Assembly (NCBI RefSeq): GCF_026262505.1
Contig: NC_067206.1
Coordinates: 14,070,205 to 14,134,204, forward strand
DNA length: 64,000 nt
Source: Trichomonas vaginalis G3
Taxonomy: Eukaryota; Parabasalia; Trichomonadida; Trichomonadidae
Direction: 5' to 3'
Shown in pieces: positions 44,666-59,600 of this stretch. The notes beneath the pieces are model-generated. The model ran no database searches. It was given only the letters and a program-made list of their open reading frames with translations, and was not told the DNA's origin. Positions within the stretch are counted from its first letter, which is position 1; each line of letters starts with the position of its first letter. The position numbers were made by a program, and so were the translations under genes.

Positions 44666-47600
44666 GGAAGAATGTTTATATCTAATGAAATCCTCCATGT
44701 TAGAAAACATGTTAGAAAAGGTGTTAGATCTAACATTCTAACATAAACATTATTTTTGGATCATTTACGCTCATTACGATGAAGAAGTCATGACAAAACA
44801 TATACGATGAAGAAGTCATGACAAAACATGTACGAAGAAGTCTTGACAGAACATATACGCTCATTACGATGAAGAAGTCTTGACAAAACATTTACGCTCA
44901 TTACGATGAAGAAGTCATGACAAAGCATATACGATGAAGTTTTGACAAATCATTTACGTTCATGTTTGACAAAACATAAACGAAGAAATCATGACAAAAC
45001 ATATACGATGAAATCATGACAAAACATATACGCTCATTACGATGAAGAAGTCATGACAAAACATATACGATGAAATCATGACAAAACATTTACGCTCATT
45101 ACGATGAAGAAGTCATGACAAAGCATATACGATGAAGTTTTGACAAATCATTTACGTTCATGTTTGACAAAACATTTACACTCATTACGATGAAGAAATC
45201 ATGACAAAACATATACGAAGAGATTCCGTATGAAAATTCATGAGGGTAGAAATGAGGGTAGAAATGAGGTTAGATCTAACCATCTACCCTAAACATTATT
45301 TTTGGATCATTTACGTTCATGTTTGACAAAACATGTACGAAGAAGTCATGACAGAACATATACGCTCATTACGATGAAGAAGTCTTGACAAAACATTTAC
45401 GCTCATTACGATGAAGAAGTCATGACAAAGCATATACGATGAAGTTTTGACAAATCATTTACGTTCATGTTTGACAAAACATAAACGAAGAAATCATGAC
45501 AAAACATTTACACTCATTACGATGAAGAAGTTTCGACAAAACATGTACGAAGAAGTCATGACAAAGCATATACGATGAAGTTTTGACAAATCATTTACGT
45601 TCATGTTTGACAAAACATTTACACTCATTACGATGAAGAAATCATGACAAAACATATACGAAGAGATTCCGTATGAAAATTCATGAGGGTAGAAATGAGG
45701 GTAGAAATGAGGTTAGATCTAACCATCTACCCTAAACATTATTTTTGGATCATTTACGTTCATGTTTGACAAAACATGTACGAAGAAGTCATGACAGAAC
45801 ATATACGCTCATTACGATGAAGAAGTCTTGACAAAACATTTACGCTCATTACGATGAAGAAGTCATGACAAAGCATATACGATGAAGTTTTGACAAATCA
45901 TTTACGTTCATGTTTGACAAAACATAAACGAAGAAATCATGACAAAACATTTACACTCATTACGATGAAGAAGTTTCGACAAAACATGTACGAAGAAGTC
46001 ATGACAGAACATATACGATGAAGTTTCGACAAATCATTTACGTTCATGTTTGACAAAACATATACGTTCATTACGATGAAGAAGTCTTGACAAAACATAT
46101 ACGATGAAATCATGACAAAACATATACGTTCATTACGATGAAGTTTCGACAAATCATTTACGTTCATGTTTGACAAAACATATACGATGAAATCATGACA
46201 AAACATATACGTTCATTACGATGAAGAAGTCATGACAAAACATGTACGAAGAAGTCTTGACAGAACATATACGCTCATTACGATGAAGAAGTCTTGACAA
46301 AACATTTACGCTCATTACGATGAAGAAGTCATGACAAAGCATATACGATGAAGTTTTGACAAATCATTTACGTTCATGTTTGACAAAACATAAACGAAGA
46401 AATCATGACAAAACATATACGATGAAATCATGACAAAACATATACGCTCATTACGATGAAGAAGTCATGACAAAACATATACGATGAAATCATGACAAAA
46501 CATTTACGCTCATTACGATGAAGAAGTCATGACAAAGCATATACGATGAAGTTTTGACAAATCATTTACGTTCATGTTTGACAAAACATTTACACTCATT
46601 ACGATGAAGAAATCATGACAAAACATATACGAAGAGATTCCGTATGAAAATTCATGAGGGTAGAAATGAGGGTAGAAATGAGGTTAGATCTAACCATCTA
46701 CCCTAAACATTATTTTTGGATCATTTACGTTCATGTTTGACAAAACATGTACGAAGAAGTCATGACAGAACATATACGCTCATTACGATGAAGAAGTCTT
46801 GACAAAACATTTACGCTCATTACGATGAAGAAGTCATGACAAAGCATATACGATGAAGTTTTGACAAATCATTTACGTTCATGTTTGACAAAACATAAAC
46901 GAAGAAATCATGACAAAACATTTACACTCATTACGATGAAGAAGTTTCGACAAAACATGTACGAAGAAGTCATGACAGAACATATACGATGAAGTTTCGA
47001 CAAATCATTTACGTTCATGTTTGACAAAACATATACGTTCATTACGATGAAGAAGTCTTGACAAAACATATACGATGAAATCATGACAAAACATATACGT
47101 TCATTACGATGAAGTTTCGACAAATCATTTACGTTCATGTTTGACAAAACATATACGATGAAATCATGACAAAACATATACGTTCATTACGATGAAGAAG
47201 TCATGACAAAGCATATACGATGAAGTCATGACAAAAACATATACGATGAAATCATGACAAATCATTTACGCTCATTACGATGAAGAAGTCATGACAAAAC
47301 ATATACGATGAAATCATGACAGAACATTTACGCTCATTACGATGAAGAAGTCATGAAAATTCAAGACCCTTTGGGTCTCGCCGCTTAGCGGCTGAGGTGA
47401 GAAAAGAGGTGAGATCTCACCACTTCACCTAAACATTATTTTTGGGTCATTTACGCTCATTACGATGAAGAAATCATGACAAAACATTTACGAAGAGATT
47501 CCGTATGAAAATTCATGAGGGTAGAAATGAGGGTAGAAATGAGGTTAGATCTAACCATCTACCCTAAACATTATTTTTGGATCATTTACGTTCATGTTTG

Positions 47601-50600
47601 ACAAAACATGTACACTCATTACGATGAAGAAGTCTTGACAAAACATTTACGATGAAGAAGTCATGACAAAACATATACGATGAAGAAGTCATGACAAAAC
47701 ATATACGAAGAAATCATGACAAAACATTTACGCTCATTACGATGAAGAAATCATGAAAATTCAATGAGGTGAGAAAAGAGGTCAGATCTCACCTCTTCAC
47801 CTAAACATTATTTTTGGGTCATATACGTTCATGTTTGACAAAACATGTACGAAGAAGTCTTGACAGAACATATACGCTCATTACGATGAAGAAGTCTTGA
47901 CAAAACATTTACGCTCATTACGATGAAGAAGTCATGACAAAGCATATACGATGAAGTTTTGACAAATCATTTACGTTCATGTTTGACAAAACATAAACGA
48001 AGAAATCATGACAAAACATTTACACTCATTACGATGAAGAAGTTTCGACAAAACATGTACGAAGAAGTCATGACAGAACATATACGATGAAGTTTCGACA
48101 AATCATTTACGTTCATGTTTGACAAAACATATACGTTCATTACGATGAAGAAATCATGACAAAACATATACGATGAAATCATGACAAAACATATACGTTC
48201 ATTACGATGAAGTTTCGACAAATCATTTACGTTCATGTTTGACAAAACATATACGATGAAATCATGACAAAACATATACGTTCATTACGATGAAGAAGTC
48301 ATGACAAAACATATACGATGAAGTCATGACAAAACATATACGATGAAATCATGACAAATCATTTACGCTCATTACGATGAAGAAGTCATGACAAAACATA
48401 TACGATGAAATCATGACAGAACATTTACGCTCATTACGATGAAGAAGTCATGAAAATTCAAGACCCTTTGGGTCTCGCCGCTTAGCGGCTGAGGTGAGAA
48501 AAGAGGTGAGATCTCACCACTTCACCTAAACATTATTTTTGGGTCATTTACGCTCATTACGATGAAGAAATCATGACAAAACATTTACGAAGAGATTCCG
48601 TATGAAAATTCATGAGGGTAGAAATGAGGGTAGAAATGAGGTTAGATCTAACCATCTACCCTAAACATTATTTTTGGATCATTTACGTTCATGTTTGACA
48701 AAACATGTACACTCATTACGATGAAGAAGTCTTGACAAAACATTTACGATGAAGAAGTCATGACAAAACATATACGATGAAGAAGTCATGACAAAACATA
48801 TACGAAGAAATCATGACAAAACATTTACGCTCATTACGATGAAGAAATCATGAAAATTCAATGAGGTGAGAAAAGAGGTCAGATCTCACCTCTTCACCTA
48901 AACATTATTTTTGGGTCATATACGTTCATGTTTGACAAAACATGTACGAAGAAGTCATGACAGAACATATACGCTCATTACGATGAAGAAGTCTTGACAA
49001 AACATTTACGCTCATTACGATGAAGAAGTCATGACAAAGCATATACGATGAAGTTTTGACAAATCATTTACGTTCATGTTTGACAAAACATAAACGAAGA
49101 AATCATGACAAAACATTTACACTCATTACGATGAAGAAGTTTCGACAAAACATGTACGAAGAAGTCATGACAGAACATATACGATGAAGTTTCGACAAAT
49201 CATTTACGTTCATGTTTGACAAAACATATACGTTCATTACGATGAAGAAATCATGACAAAACATATACGATGAAATCATGACAAAACATATACGTTCATT
49301 ACGATGAAGTTTCGACAAATCATTTACGTTCATGTTTGACAAAACATATACGATGAAATCATGACAAAACATATACGTTCATTACGATGAAGAAGTCATG
49401 ACAAACATATACGATGAAGTCATGACAAAACATATACGATGAAATCATGACAAATCATTTACGCTCATTACGATGAAGAAGTCATGACAAAACATATACG
49501 ATGAAATCATGACAGAACATTTACGCTCATTACGATGAAGAAGTCATGAAATTCAAGACCCTTTGGGTCTCGCCGCTTAGCGGCTGAGGTGAGAAAAGAG
49601 GTGAGATCTCACCACTTCACCTAAACATTATTTTTGGGTCATTTACGCTCATTACGATGAAGAAATCATGACAAAACATTTACGAAGAGATTCCGTATGA
49701 AAATTCATGAGGGTAGAAATGAGGGTAGAAATGAGGTTAGATCTAACCATCTACCCTAAACATTATTTTTGGATCATTTACGTTCATGTTTGACAAAACA
49801 TGTACACTCATTACGATGAAGAAGTCTTGACAAAACATTTACGATGAAGAAGTCATGACAAAACATATACGATGAAGAAGTCATGACAAAACATATACGA
49901 AGAAATCATGACAAAACATTTTACGCTCATTACGATGAAGAAATCATGAAAATTCAATGAGGTGAGAAAAGAGGTCAGATCTCACCTCTTCACCTAAACA
50001 TTATTTTTGGGTCATATACGTTCATGTTTGACAAAACATGTACGAAGAAGTCTTGACAGAACATATACGCTCATTACGATGAAGAAGTCTTGACAAAACA
50101 TTTACGCTCATTACGATGAAGAAGTCATGACAAAGCATATACGATGAAGTTTTGACAAATCATTTACGTTCATGTTTGACAAAACATAAACGAAGAAATC
50201 ATGACAAAACATTTACACTCATTACGATGAAGAAGTTTCGACAAAACATGTACGAAGAAGTCATGACAGAACATATACGATGAAGTTTCGACAAATCATT
50301 TACGTTCATGTTTGACAAAACATATACGTTCATTACGATGAAGAAATCATGACAAAACATATACGATGAAATCATGACAAAACATATACGTTCATTACGA
50401 TGAAGTTTCGACAAATCATTTACGTTCATGTTTGACAAAACATATACGATGAAATCATGACAAAACATATACGTTCATTACGATGAAGAAGTCATGACAA
50501 AACATATACGATGAAGTCATGACAAAACATATACGATGAAATCATGACAAATCATTTACGCTCATTACGATGAAGAAGTCATGACAAAACATATACGATG

Positions 50601-53600
50601 AAATCATGACAGAACATTTACGCTCATTACGATGAAGAAGTCATGAAAATTCAAGACCCTTTGGGTCTCGCGCTTAGCGGCTGAGGTGGAAAAGAGGTGA
50701 GATCTCACCACTTCACCTAAACATTATTTTTGGGTCATTTACGCTCATTACGATGAAGAAATCATGACAAAAACATTTACGAAGAGATTCCGTATGAAAA
50801 TTCATGAGGGTAGAAATGAGGGTAGAAATGAGGTTAGATCTAACCATCTACCCTAAACATTATTTTGGATCATTTACGTTCATGTTTGACAAAACATGTA
50901 CGAAGAAGTCATGACAGAACATATACGCTCATTACGATGAAGAAGTCTTGACAAAACATTTACGCTCATTACGATGAAGAAGTCATGACAAAGCATATAC
51001 GATGAAGTTTTGACAAATCATTTACGTTCATGTTTGACAAAACATAAACGAAGAAATCATGACAAAACATTTACACTCATTACGATGAAGAAGTTTCGAC
51101 AAAACATGTACGAAGAAGTCATGACAGAACATATACGATGAAGTTTCGACAAATCATTTACGTTCATGTTTGACAAAACATATACGTTCATTACGATGAA
51201 GAAGTCTTGACAAAACATATACGATGAAATCATGACAAAACATATACGTTCATTACGATGAAGTTTCGACAAATCATTTACGTTCATGTTTGACAAAACA
51301 TATACGATGAAATCATGACAAAAACATATACGTTCATTACGATGAAGAAGTCATGACAAAGCATATACGATGAAGTCATGACAAAAACATATACGATGAA
51401 ATCATGACAAATCATTTACGCTCATTACGATGAAGAAGTCATGACAAAACATATACGATGAAATCATGACAGAACATTTACGCTCATTACGATGAAGAAG
51501 TCATGAAAATTCAAGACCCTTTGGGTCTCGCCGCTTAGCGGCTGAGGTGAGAAAAGAGGTGAGATCTCACCACTTCACCTAAACATTATTTTTGGGTCAT
51601 TTACGCTCATTACGATGAAGAAATCATGACAAAACATTTACGAAGAGATTCCGTATGAAAATTCATGAGGGTAGAAATGAGGGTAGAAATGAGGTTAGAT
51701 CTAACCATCTACCCTAAACATTATTTTTGGATCATTTACGTTCATGTTTGACAAAACATGTACACTCATTACGATGAAGAAGTCTTGACAAAACATTTAC
51801 GATGAAGAAGTCATGACAAAACATATACGATGAAGAAGTCATGACAAAACATATACGAAGAAATCATGACAAAACATTTACGCTCATTACGATGAAGAAA
51901 TCATGAAAATTCAATGAGGTGAGAAAAGAGGTCAGATCTCACCTCTTCACCTAAACATTATTTGGGTCATATACGTTCATGTTTGACAAAAACATGTACG
52001 AAGAAGTCTTGACAGAACATATACGCTCATTACGATGAAGAAGTCTTGACAAAACATTTACGCTCATTACGATGAAGAAGTCATGACAAAGCATATACGA
52101 TGAAGTTTTGACAAATCATTTACGTTCATGTTTGACAAAACATAAACGAAAAAATCATGACAAAACATTTACACTCATTACGATGAAGAAGTTTCGACAA
52201 AACATGTACGAAGAAGTCATGACAGAACATATACGATGAAGTTTCGACAAATCATTTACGTTCATGTTTGACAAAACATATACGTTCATTACGATGAAGA
52301 AATCATGACAAAACATATACGATGAAATCATGACAAAACATATACGTTCATTACGATGAAGTTTCGACAAAATCATTTACGTTCATGTTTGAAAAACATA
52401 TACGATGAAATCATGACAAAACATATACGTTCATTACGATGAAGAAGTCATGACAAAACATATACGATGAAGTCATGACAAAACATATACGATGAAATCA
52501 TGACAAATCATTTACGCTCATTACGATGAAGAAGTCATGACAAAACATATACGATGAAATCATGACAGAACATTTACGCTCATTACGATGAAGAAGTCAT
52601 GAAAATTCAAGACCCTTTGGGTCTCGCCGCTTAGCGGCTGAGGTGAGAAAAGAGGTGAGATCTCACCACTTCACCTAAACATTATTTTTGGGTCATTTAC
52701 GCTCATTACGATGAAGAAATCATGACAAAACATTTACGAAGAGATTCCGTATGAAAATTCATGAGGGTAGAAATGAGGGTAGAAATGAGGTTAGATCTAA
52801 CCATCTACCCTAAACATTATTTTTGGATCATTTACGTTCATGTTTGACAAAACATGTACGAAGAAGTCATGACAGAACATATACGCTCATTACGATGAAG
52901 AAGTCTTGACAAAACATTTACGCTCATTACGATGAAGAAGTCATGACAAAGCATATACGATGAAGTTTTGACAAATCATTTACGTTCATGTTTGACAAAA
53001 CATAACGAAGAAATCATGACAAAACATTTACACTCATTACGATGAAGAAGTTTCGACAAAACATGTACGAAGAAGTCATGACAGAACATATACGATGAAG
53101 TTTCGACAAATCATTTACGTTCATGTTTGACAAAACATATACGTTCATTACGATGAAGAAGTCTTGACAAACATATTACGATGAAATCATGACAAAACAT
53201 ATACGTTCATTACGATGAAGTTTTCGACAAATCATTTTACGTTATGTTTGACAAAACATATACGATGAAATCATGACAAAACATATACGTTCATTACGAT
53301 GAAGAAGTCATGACAAAGCATATACGATGAAGTCATGACAAAACATATACGATGAAATCATGACAAAATCATTTACGCTTCATTACGATGAAGAAGTCAT
53401 GACAAAACATATACGATGAAATCATGACAGAACATTTACGCTCATTACGATGAAGAAGTCATGAAAATTCAAGACCCTTTGGGTCTCGCCGCTTAGCGGC
53501 TGAGGTGAGAAAAGAGGTGAGATCTCACCACTTCACCTAAACATTATTTTTTGGGTCATTTACGCTCATTACGATGAAGAAATCATGACAAAAACATTTA

Positions 53601-56600
53601 CGAAAGCGATTCCGTATGAAAATTCATGAGGGTAGAAATGAGGGTAGAAATGAGGTTAGATCTAACCATCTACCCTAAACATTATTTTTGGATCATTTAC
53701 GTTCATGTTTGACAAAACATGTACACTCATTACGATGAAGAAGTCTTGACAAAAACATTTACGATGAAGAAGTCATGACAAAACATATACGATGAAGAAG
53801 TCATGACAAAACATATACGAAGAAATCATGACAAAACATTTACGCTCATTACGATGAAGAAATCATGAAAATTCAATGAGGTGAGAAAAGAGGTCAGATC
53901 TCACCTCTTCACCTAAACATTATTTTTGGGTCATATACGTTCATGTTTGACAAAACATGTACGAAGAAGTCTGACAGAACATATACGCTCATTACGATGA
54001 AGAAGTCTTGACAAAACATTTACGCTCATTACGATGAAGAAGTCATGACAAAGCATATACGATGAAGTTTTGACAAATCATTTACGTTCATGTTTGACAA
54101 AAACATAACGAAGAAATCATGACAAAACATTTACACTCATTACGATGAAGAAGTTTCGACAAAACATGTACGAAGAAGTCATGACAGAACATATACGATG
54201 AAGTTTCGACAAATCATTTACGTTCATGTTTGACAAACATATACGTTCATTACGATGAAGAAATCATGACAAAACATATACGATGAAATCATGACAAAAC
54301 ATATACGTTCATTACGATGAATTTTCGACAAATTCATTTACGTTCATGTTTGACAAAAACATATACGATGAAATCATGACAAAACATATACGTTCATTAC
54401 GATGAAGAAGTCATGACAAAACATATACGATGAAGTCATGACAAAACATATACGATGAAATCATGACAAATCATTTACGCTCATTACGATGAAGAAGTCA
54501 TGACAAAACATATACGATGAAATCATGACAGAACATTTACGCTCATTACGATGAAGAAGTCATGAAAATTCAAGACCCTTTGGGTCTCGCCGCTTAGCGG
54601 CTGAGGTGAGAAAAGAGGTGAGATCTCACCACTTCACCTAAACATTATTTTTGGGTCATTTACGCTCATTACGATGAAGAAATCATGACAAAACATTTAC
54701 GAAGAGATTCCGTATGAAAATTCATGAGGGTAGAAATGAGGGTAGAAATGAGGTTAGATCTAACCATCTACCCTAAACATTATTTTTGGATCATTTACGT
54801 TCATGTTTGACAAAACATGTACGAAGAAGTCATGACAGAACATATACGCTCATTACGATGAAGAAGTCTTGACCAAAACATTTACGCTCATTACGATGAA
54901 GAAGTTCATGACAAAGCATATACGATGAAGTTTTGACAAATCATTTACGTTCATGTTTGACAAAACATAACGAAGAATCATGACAAAACATTTACACTCA
55001 TTACGATGAAGAAGTTTCGACAAAACATGTACGAAGAAGTCATGACAGAACATATACGATGAAGTTTCGACAAATCATTTACGTTCATGTTTGACAAAAC
55101 ATATACGTTCATTACGATGAAGAAGTCTTGACAAAACATACGATGAAATCATGACAAAACATATACGTTCATTACGATGAAGTTTCGACAAATCATTTAC
55201 GTTCATGTTTGACAAAACATATACGATGAAATCATGACAAAACATATACGTTCATTACGATGAAGAAGTCATGACAAAGCATATACGATGAAGTCATGAC
55301 AAACATATACGATGAAATCATGACAAATCATTTACGCTCATTACGATGAAGAAGTCATGACAAAACATATACGATGAAATCATGACAGAACATTTACGCT
55401 CATTACGATGAAGAAGTCATGAAAATTCAAGGACCCTTTGGGTCTCGCCGCTTAGCGGCTGAGGTGAGAAAAGAGGTGAGATCTCACACTTCACCTAAAC
55501 ATTATTTTGGGTCATTTACGCTCTTTTACGATGAAGAAATCATGACAAAACATTTACGAAGAGATTCCGTATGAAAATTCATGAGGGTAGAAATGAGGGT
55601 AGAAATGAGGTTAGATCTAACCATCTACCCTAAACATTATTTTTGGATCATTTACGTTCATGTTTGACAAAACATGTACACTCATTACGATGAAGAAGTC
55701 TTGACAAAACATTTACGATGAAGAAGTCATGACAAAACATATACGATGAAGAAAGTCATGACAAAACATATACGAAGAAATCATGACAAAACATTTACCT
55801 CATTACGATGAAGAAATCATGAAAATTCAATGAGGTGAGAAAAGAGGTCAGATCTCACCTCTTCACCTAAACATTATTTTTGGGTCATATACGTTCATGT
55901 TTGACAAAACATGTACGAAGAAGTCTTGACAGAACATATACGCTCATTACGATGAAGAAGTCTTGACAAAACATTTACGCTCATTACGATGAAGAAGTCA
56001 TGACAAAGCATATACGATGAAGTTTTGACAAATCATTTACGTTCATGTTTGACAAAACATAAACGAAGAAATCATGACAAAACATTTACACTCATTACGA
56101 TGAAGAAGTTTCGACAAAACATGTACGAAGAAGTCATGACAGAACATATACGATGAAGTTTCGAACAAATCATTTACGTTCATGTTTGACAAAACATATA
56201 CGTTCATTACGATGAAGAAATCATGACAAAACATATACGATGAAATCATGACAAAACATATACGTTCATTACGATGAAGTTCGACAAATCATTTACGTTC
56301 ATGTTTGACCAAAACAATATACGATGAATCATGACAAAACATATACGTTCATTACGATAAGAAGTCATGACAAAACATATACGATTGAAGTCATGACAAA
56401 AACATATACGATGAAATCATGACAAATCATTTACGCTCATTACGATGAAGAAGTCATGACAAAAACATATACGATGAATCATGACAGAACATTTACGCTC
56501 ATTACGATGAAGAAGTCATGAAAATTCAAGACCCTTTGGGTCTCGCCGCTTTAGCGGCTGAGGTGAGAAAAGAGTTGAGATCTCACCACTTCACCTAAAC

Positions 56601-59600
56601 ATTATTTTTGGGTCATTTACGCTCATTACGATGAAGAATCATGACAAAACATTTACGAAGAGATTCCGTATGAAAATTCATGAGGGTAGAAATGAGGTAG
56701 AAATGAGGTTAGATCTAACCATCTACCCTAAACATTATTTTTGGATCATTTACGTTCATGTTTGACAAAACATGTACGAAGAAGTCATGACAGAACATAT
56801 ACGCTCATTACGATGAAGAAGTCTTGACAAAACATTTACGCTCATTACGATGAAGAAGTCATGACAAAGCATATACGATGAAGTTTTGACAAATCATTTA
56901 CGTTCATGTTTGACAAAACATAAACGAAGAAATCATGACAAAACATTTACACTCATTACGATGAAGAAGTTTCGACAAAACATGTACGAAGAAGTCATGA
57001 CAGAACATATACGATGAAGTTTCGACAAATCATTTACGTTCATGTTTGACAAAACATATACGTTCATTACGATGAAGAAGTCTTGACAAAACATATACGA
57101 TGAAATCATGACAAAACATATACGTTCATTACGATGAAGTTTCGACAAATCATTTACGTTCATGTTTGACAAAACATATACGATGAAATCATGACAAAAC
57201 ATATACGTTCATTACGATGAAGAAGTCATGACAAAGCATATACGATGAAGTCATGACAAAACATATACGATGAAATCATGACAAATCATTTACGCTCATT
57301 ACGATGAAGAAGTCATGACAAAACATATACGATGAAATCATGACAGAACATTTACGCTCATTACGATGAAGAAGTCATGAAAATTCAAGACCCTTTGGGT
57401 CTCGCCGCTTAGCGGCTGAGGTGAGAAAAGAGGTGAGATCTCACCACTTCACCTAAACATTATTTTTGGGTCATTTACGCTCATTACGATGAAGAAATCA
57501 TGACAAAACATTTACGAAGAGATTCCGTATGAAAATTCATGAGGGTAGAAATGAGGGTAGAAATGAGGTTAGATCTAACCATCTACCCTAAACATTATTT
57601 TTGGATCATTTACGTTCATGTTTGACAAAACATGTACACTCATTACGATGAAGAAGTCTTGACAAAAACATTTACGATGAAGAAGTCATGACAAAACATA
57701 TACGATGAAGAAGTCATGACAAAACATATACGAAGAAATCATGACAAAACATTTACGCTCATTACGATGAAGAAATCATGAAAATTCAATGAGGTGAGAA
57801 AAGAGGTCAGATCTCACCTCTTCACCTAAACATTATTTTTGGTCATATACGTTCATGTTTGACAAAACATGTACGAAGAAGTCATGACAGAACATATACG
57901 CTCATTACGATGAAGAAGTCTTGACAAAACATTTACGCTCATTACGATGAAGAAGTCATGACAAAGCATATACGATGAAGTTTTGACAAATCATTTACGT
58001 TCATGTTTGACAAAACATAAACGAAGAAATCATGACAAAACATTTACACTCATTACGATGAAGAAGTTTCGACAAAACATGTACGAAGAAGTCATGACAG
58101 AACATATACGATGAAGTTTCGACAAATCATTTACGTTCATGTTTGACAAAACATATACGTTCATTACGATGAAGAAATCATGACAAAACATATACGATGA
58201 AATCATGACAAAACATATACGTTCATTACGATGAAGTTTCGACAAATCATTTACGTTCATGTTTGACAAAACATATACGATGAAATCATGACAAAACATA
58301 TACGTTCATTACGATGAAGAAGTCATGACAAAACATATACGATGAAGTCATGACAAAACATATACGATGAAATCATGACAAATCATTTACGCTCATTACG
58401 ATGAAGAAGTCATGACAAAACATATACGATGAAATCATGACAGAACATTTACGCTCATTACGATGAAGAAGTCATGAAAATTCAAGACCCTTTGGGTCTC
58501 GCCGCTTAGCGGCTGAGGTGAGAAAAGAGGTGAGATCTCACCACTTCACCTAAACATTATTTTTGGGTCATTTACGCTCATTACGATGAAGAAATCATGA
58601 CAAAACATTTACGAAGAGATTCCGTATGAAAATTCATGAGGGTAGAAATGAGGGTAGAAATGAGGTTAGATCTAACCATCTACCCTAAACATTATTTTTG
58701 GATCATTTACGTTCATGTTTGACAAAACATGTACGAAGAAGTCATGACAGAACATATACGCTCATTACGATGAAGAAGTCTTGACAAAACATTTACGCTC
58801 ATTACGATGAAGAAGTCATGACAAAGCATATACGATGAAGTTTTGACAAATCATTTACGTTCATGTTTGACAAAACATAAACGAAGAAATCATGACAAAA
58901 CATTTACACTCATTACGATGAAGAAGTTTCGACAAAACATGTACGAAGAAGTCATGACAGAACATATACGATGAAGTTTCGACAAATCATTTACGTTCAT
59001 GTTTGACAAAACATATACGTTCATTACGATGAAGAAGTCTTGACAAAACATATACGATGAAATCATGACAAAACATATACGTTCATTACGATGAAGTTTC
59101 GACAAATCATTTACGTTCATGTTTGACAAAACATATACGATGAAATCATGACAAAACATATACGTTCATTACGATGAAGAAGTCATGACAAAGCATATAC
59201 GATGAAGTCATGACAAAACATATACGATGAAATCATGACAAATCATTTACGCTCATTACGATGAAGAAGTCATGACAAAACATATACGATGAAATCATGA
59301 CAGAACATTTACGCTCATTACGATGAAGAAGTCATGAAAATTCAAGACCCTTTGGGTCTCGCCGCTTAGCGGCTGAGGTGAGAAAAGAGGTGAGATCTCA
59401 CCACTTCACCTAAACATTATTTTTGGGTCATTTACGCTCATTACGATGAAGAAATCATGACAAAACATTTACGAAGAGATTCCGTATGAAAATTCATGAG
59501 GGTAGAAATGAGGGTAGAAATGAGGTTAGATCTAACCATCTACCCTAAACATTATTTTTGGATCATTTACGTTCATGTTTGACAAAACATGTACACTCAT

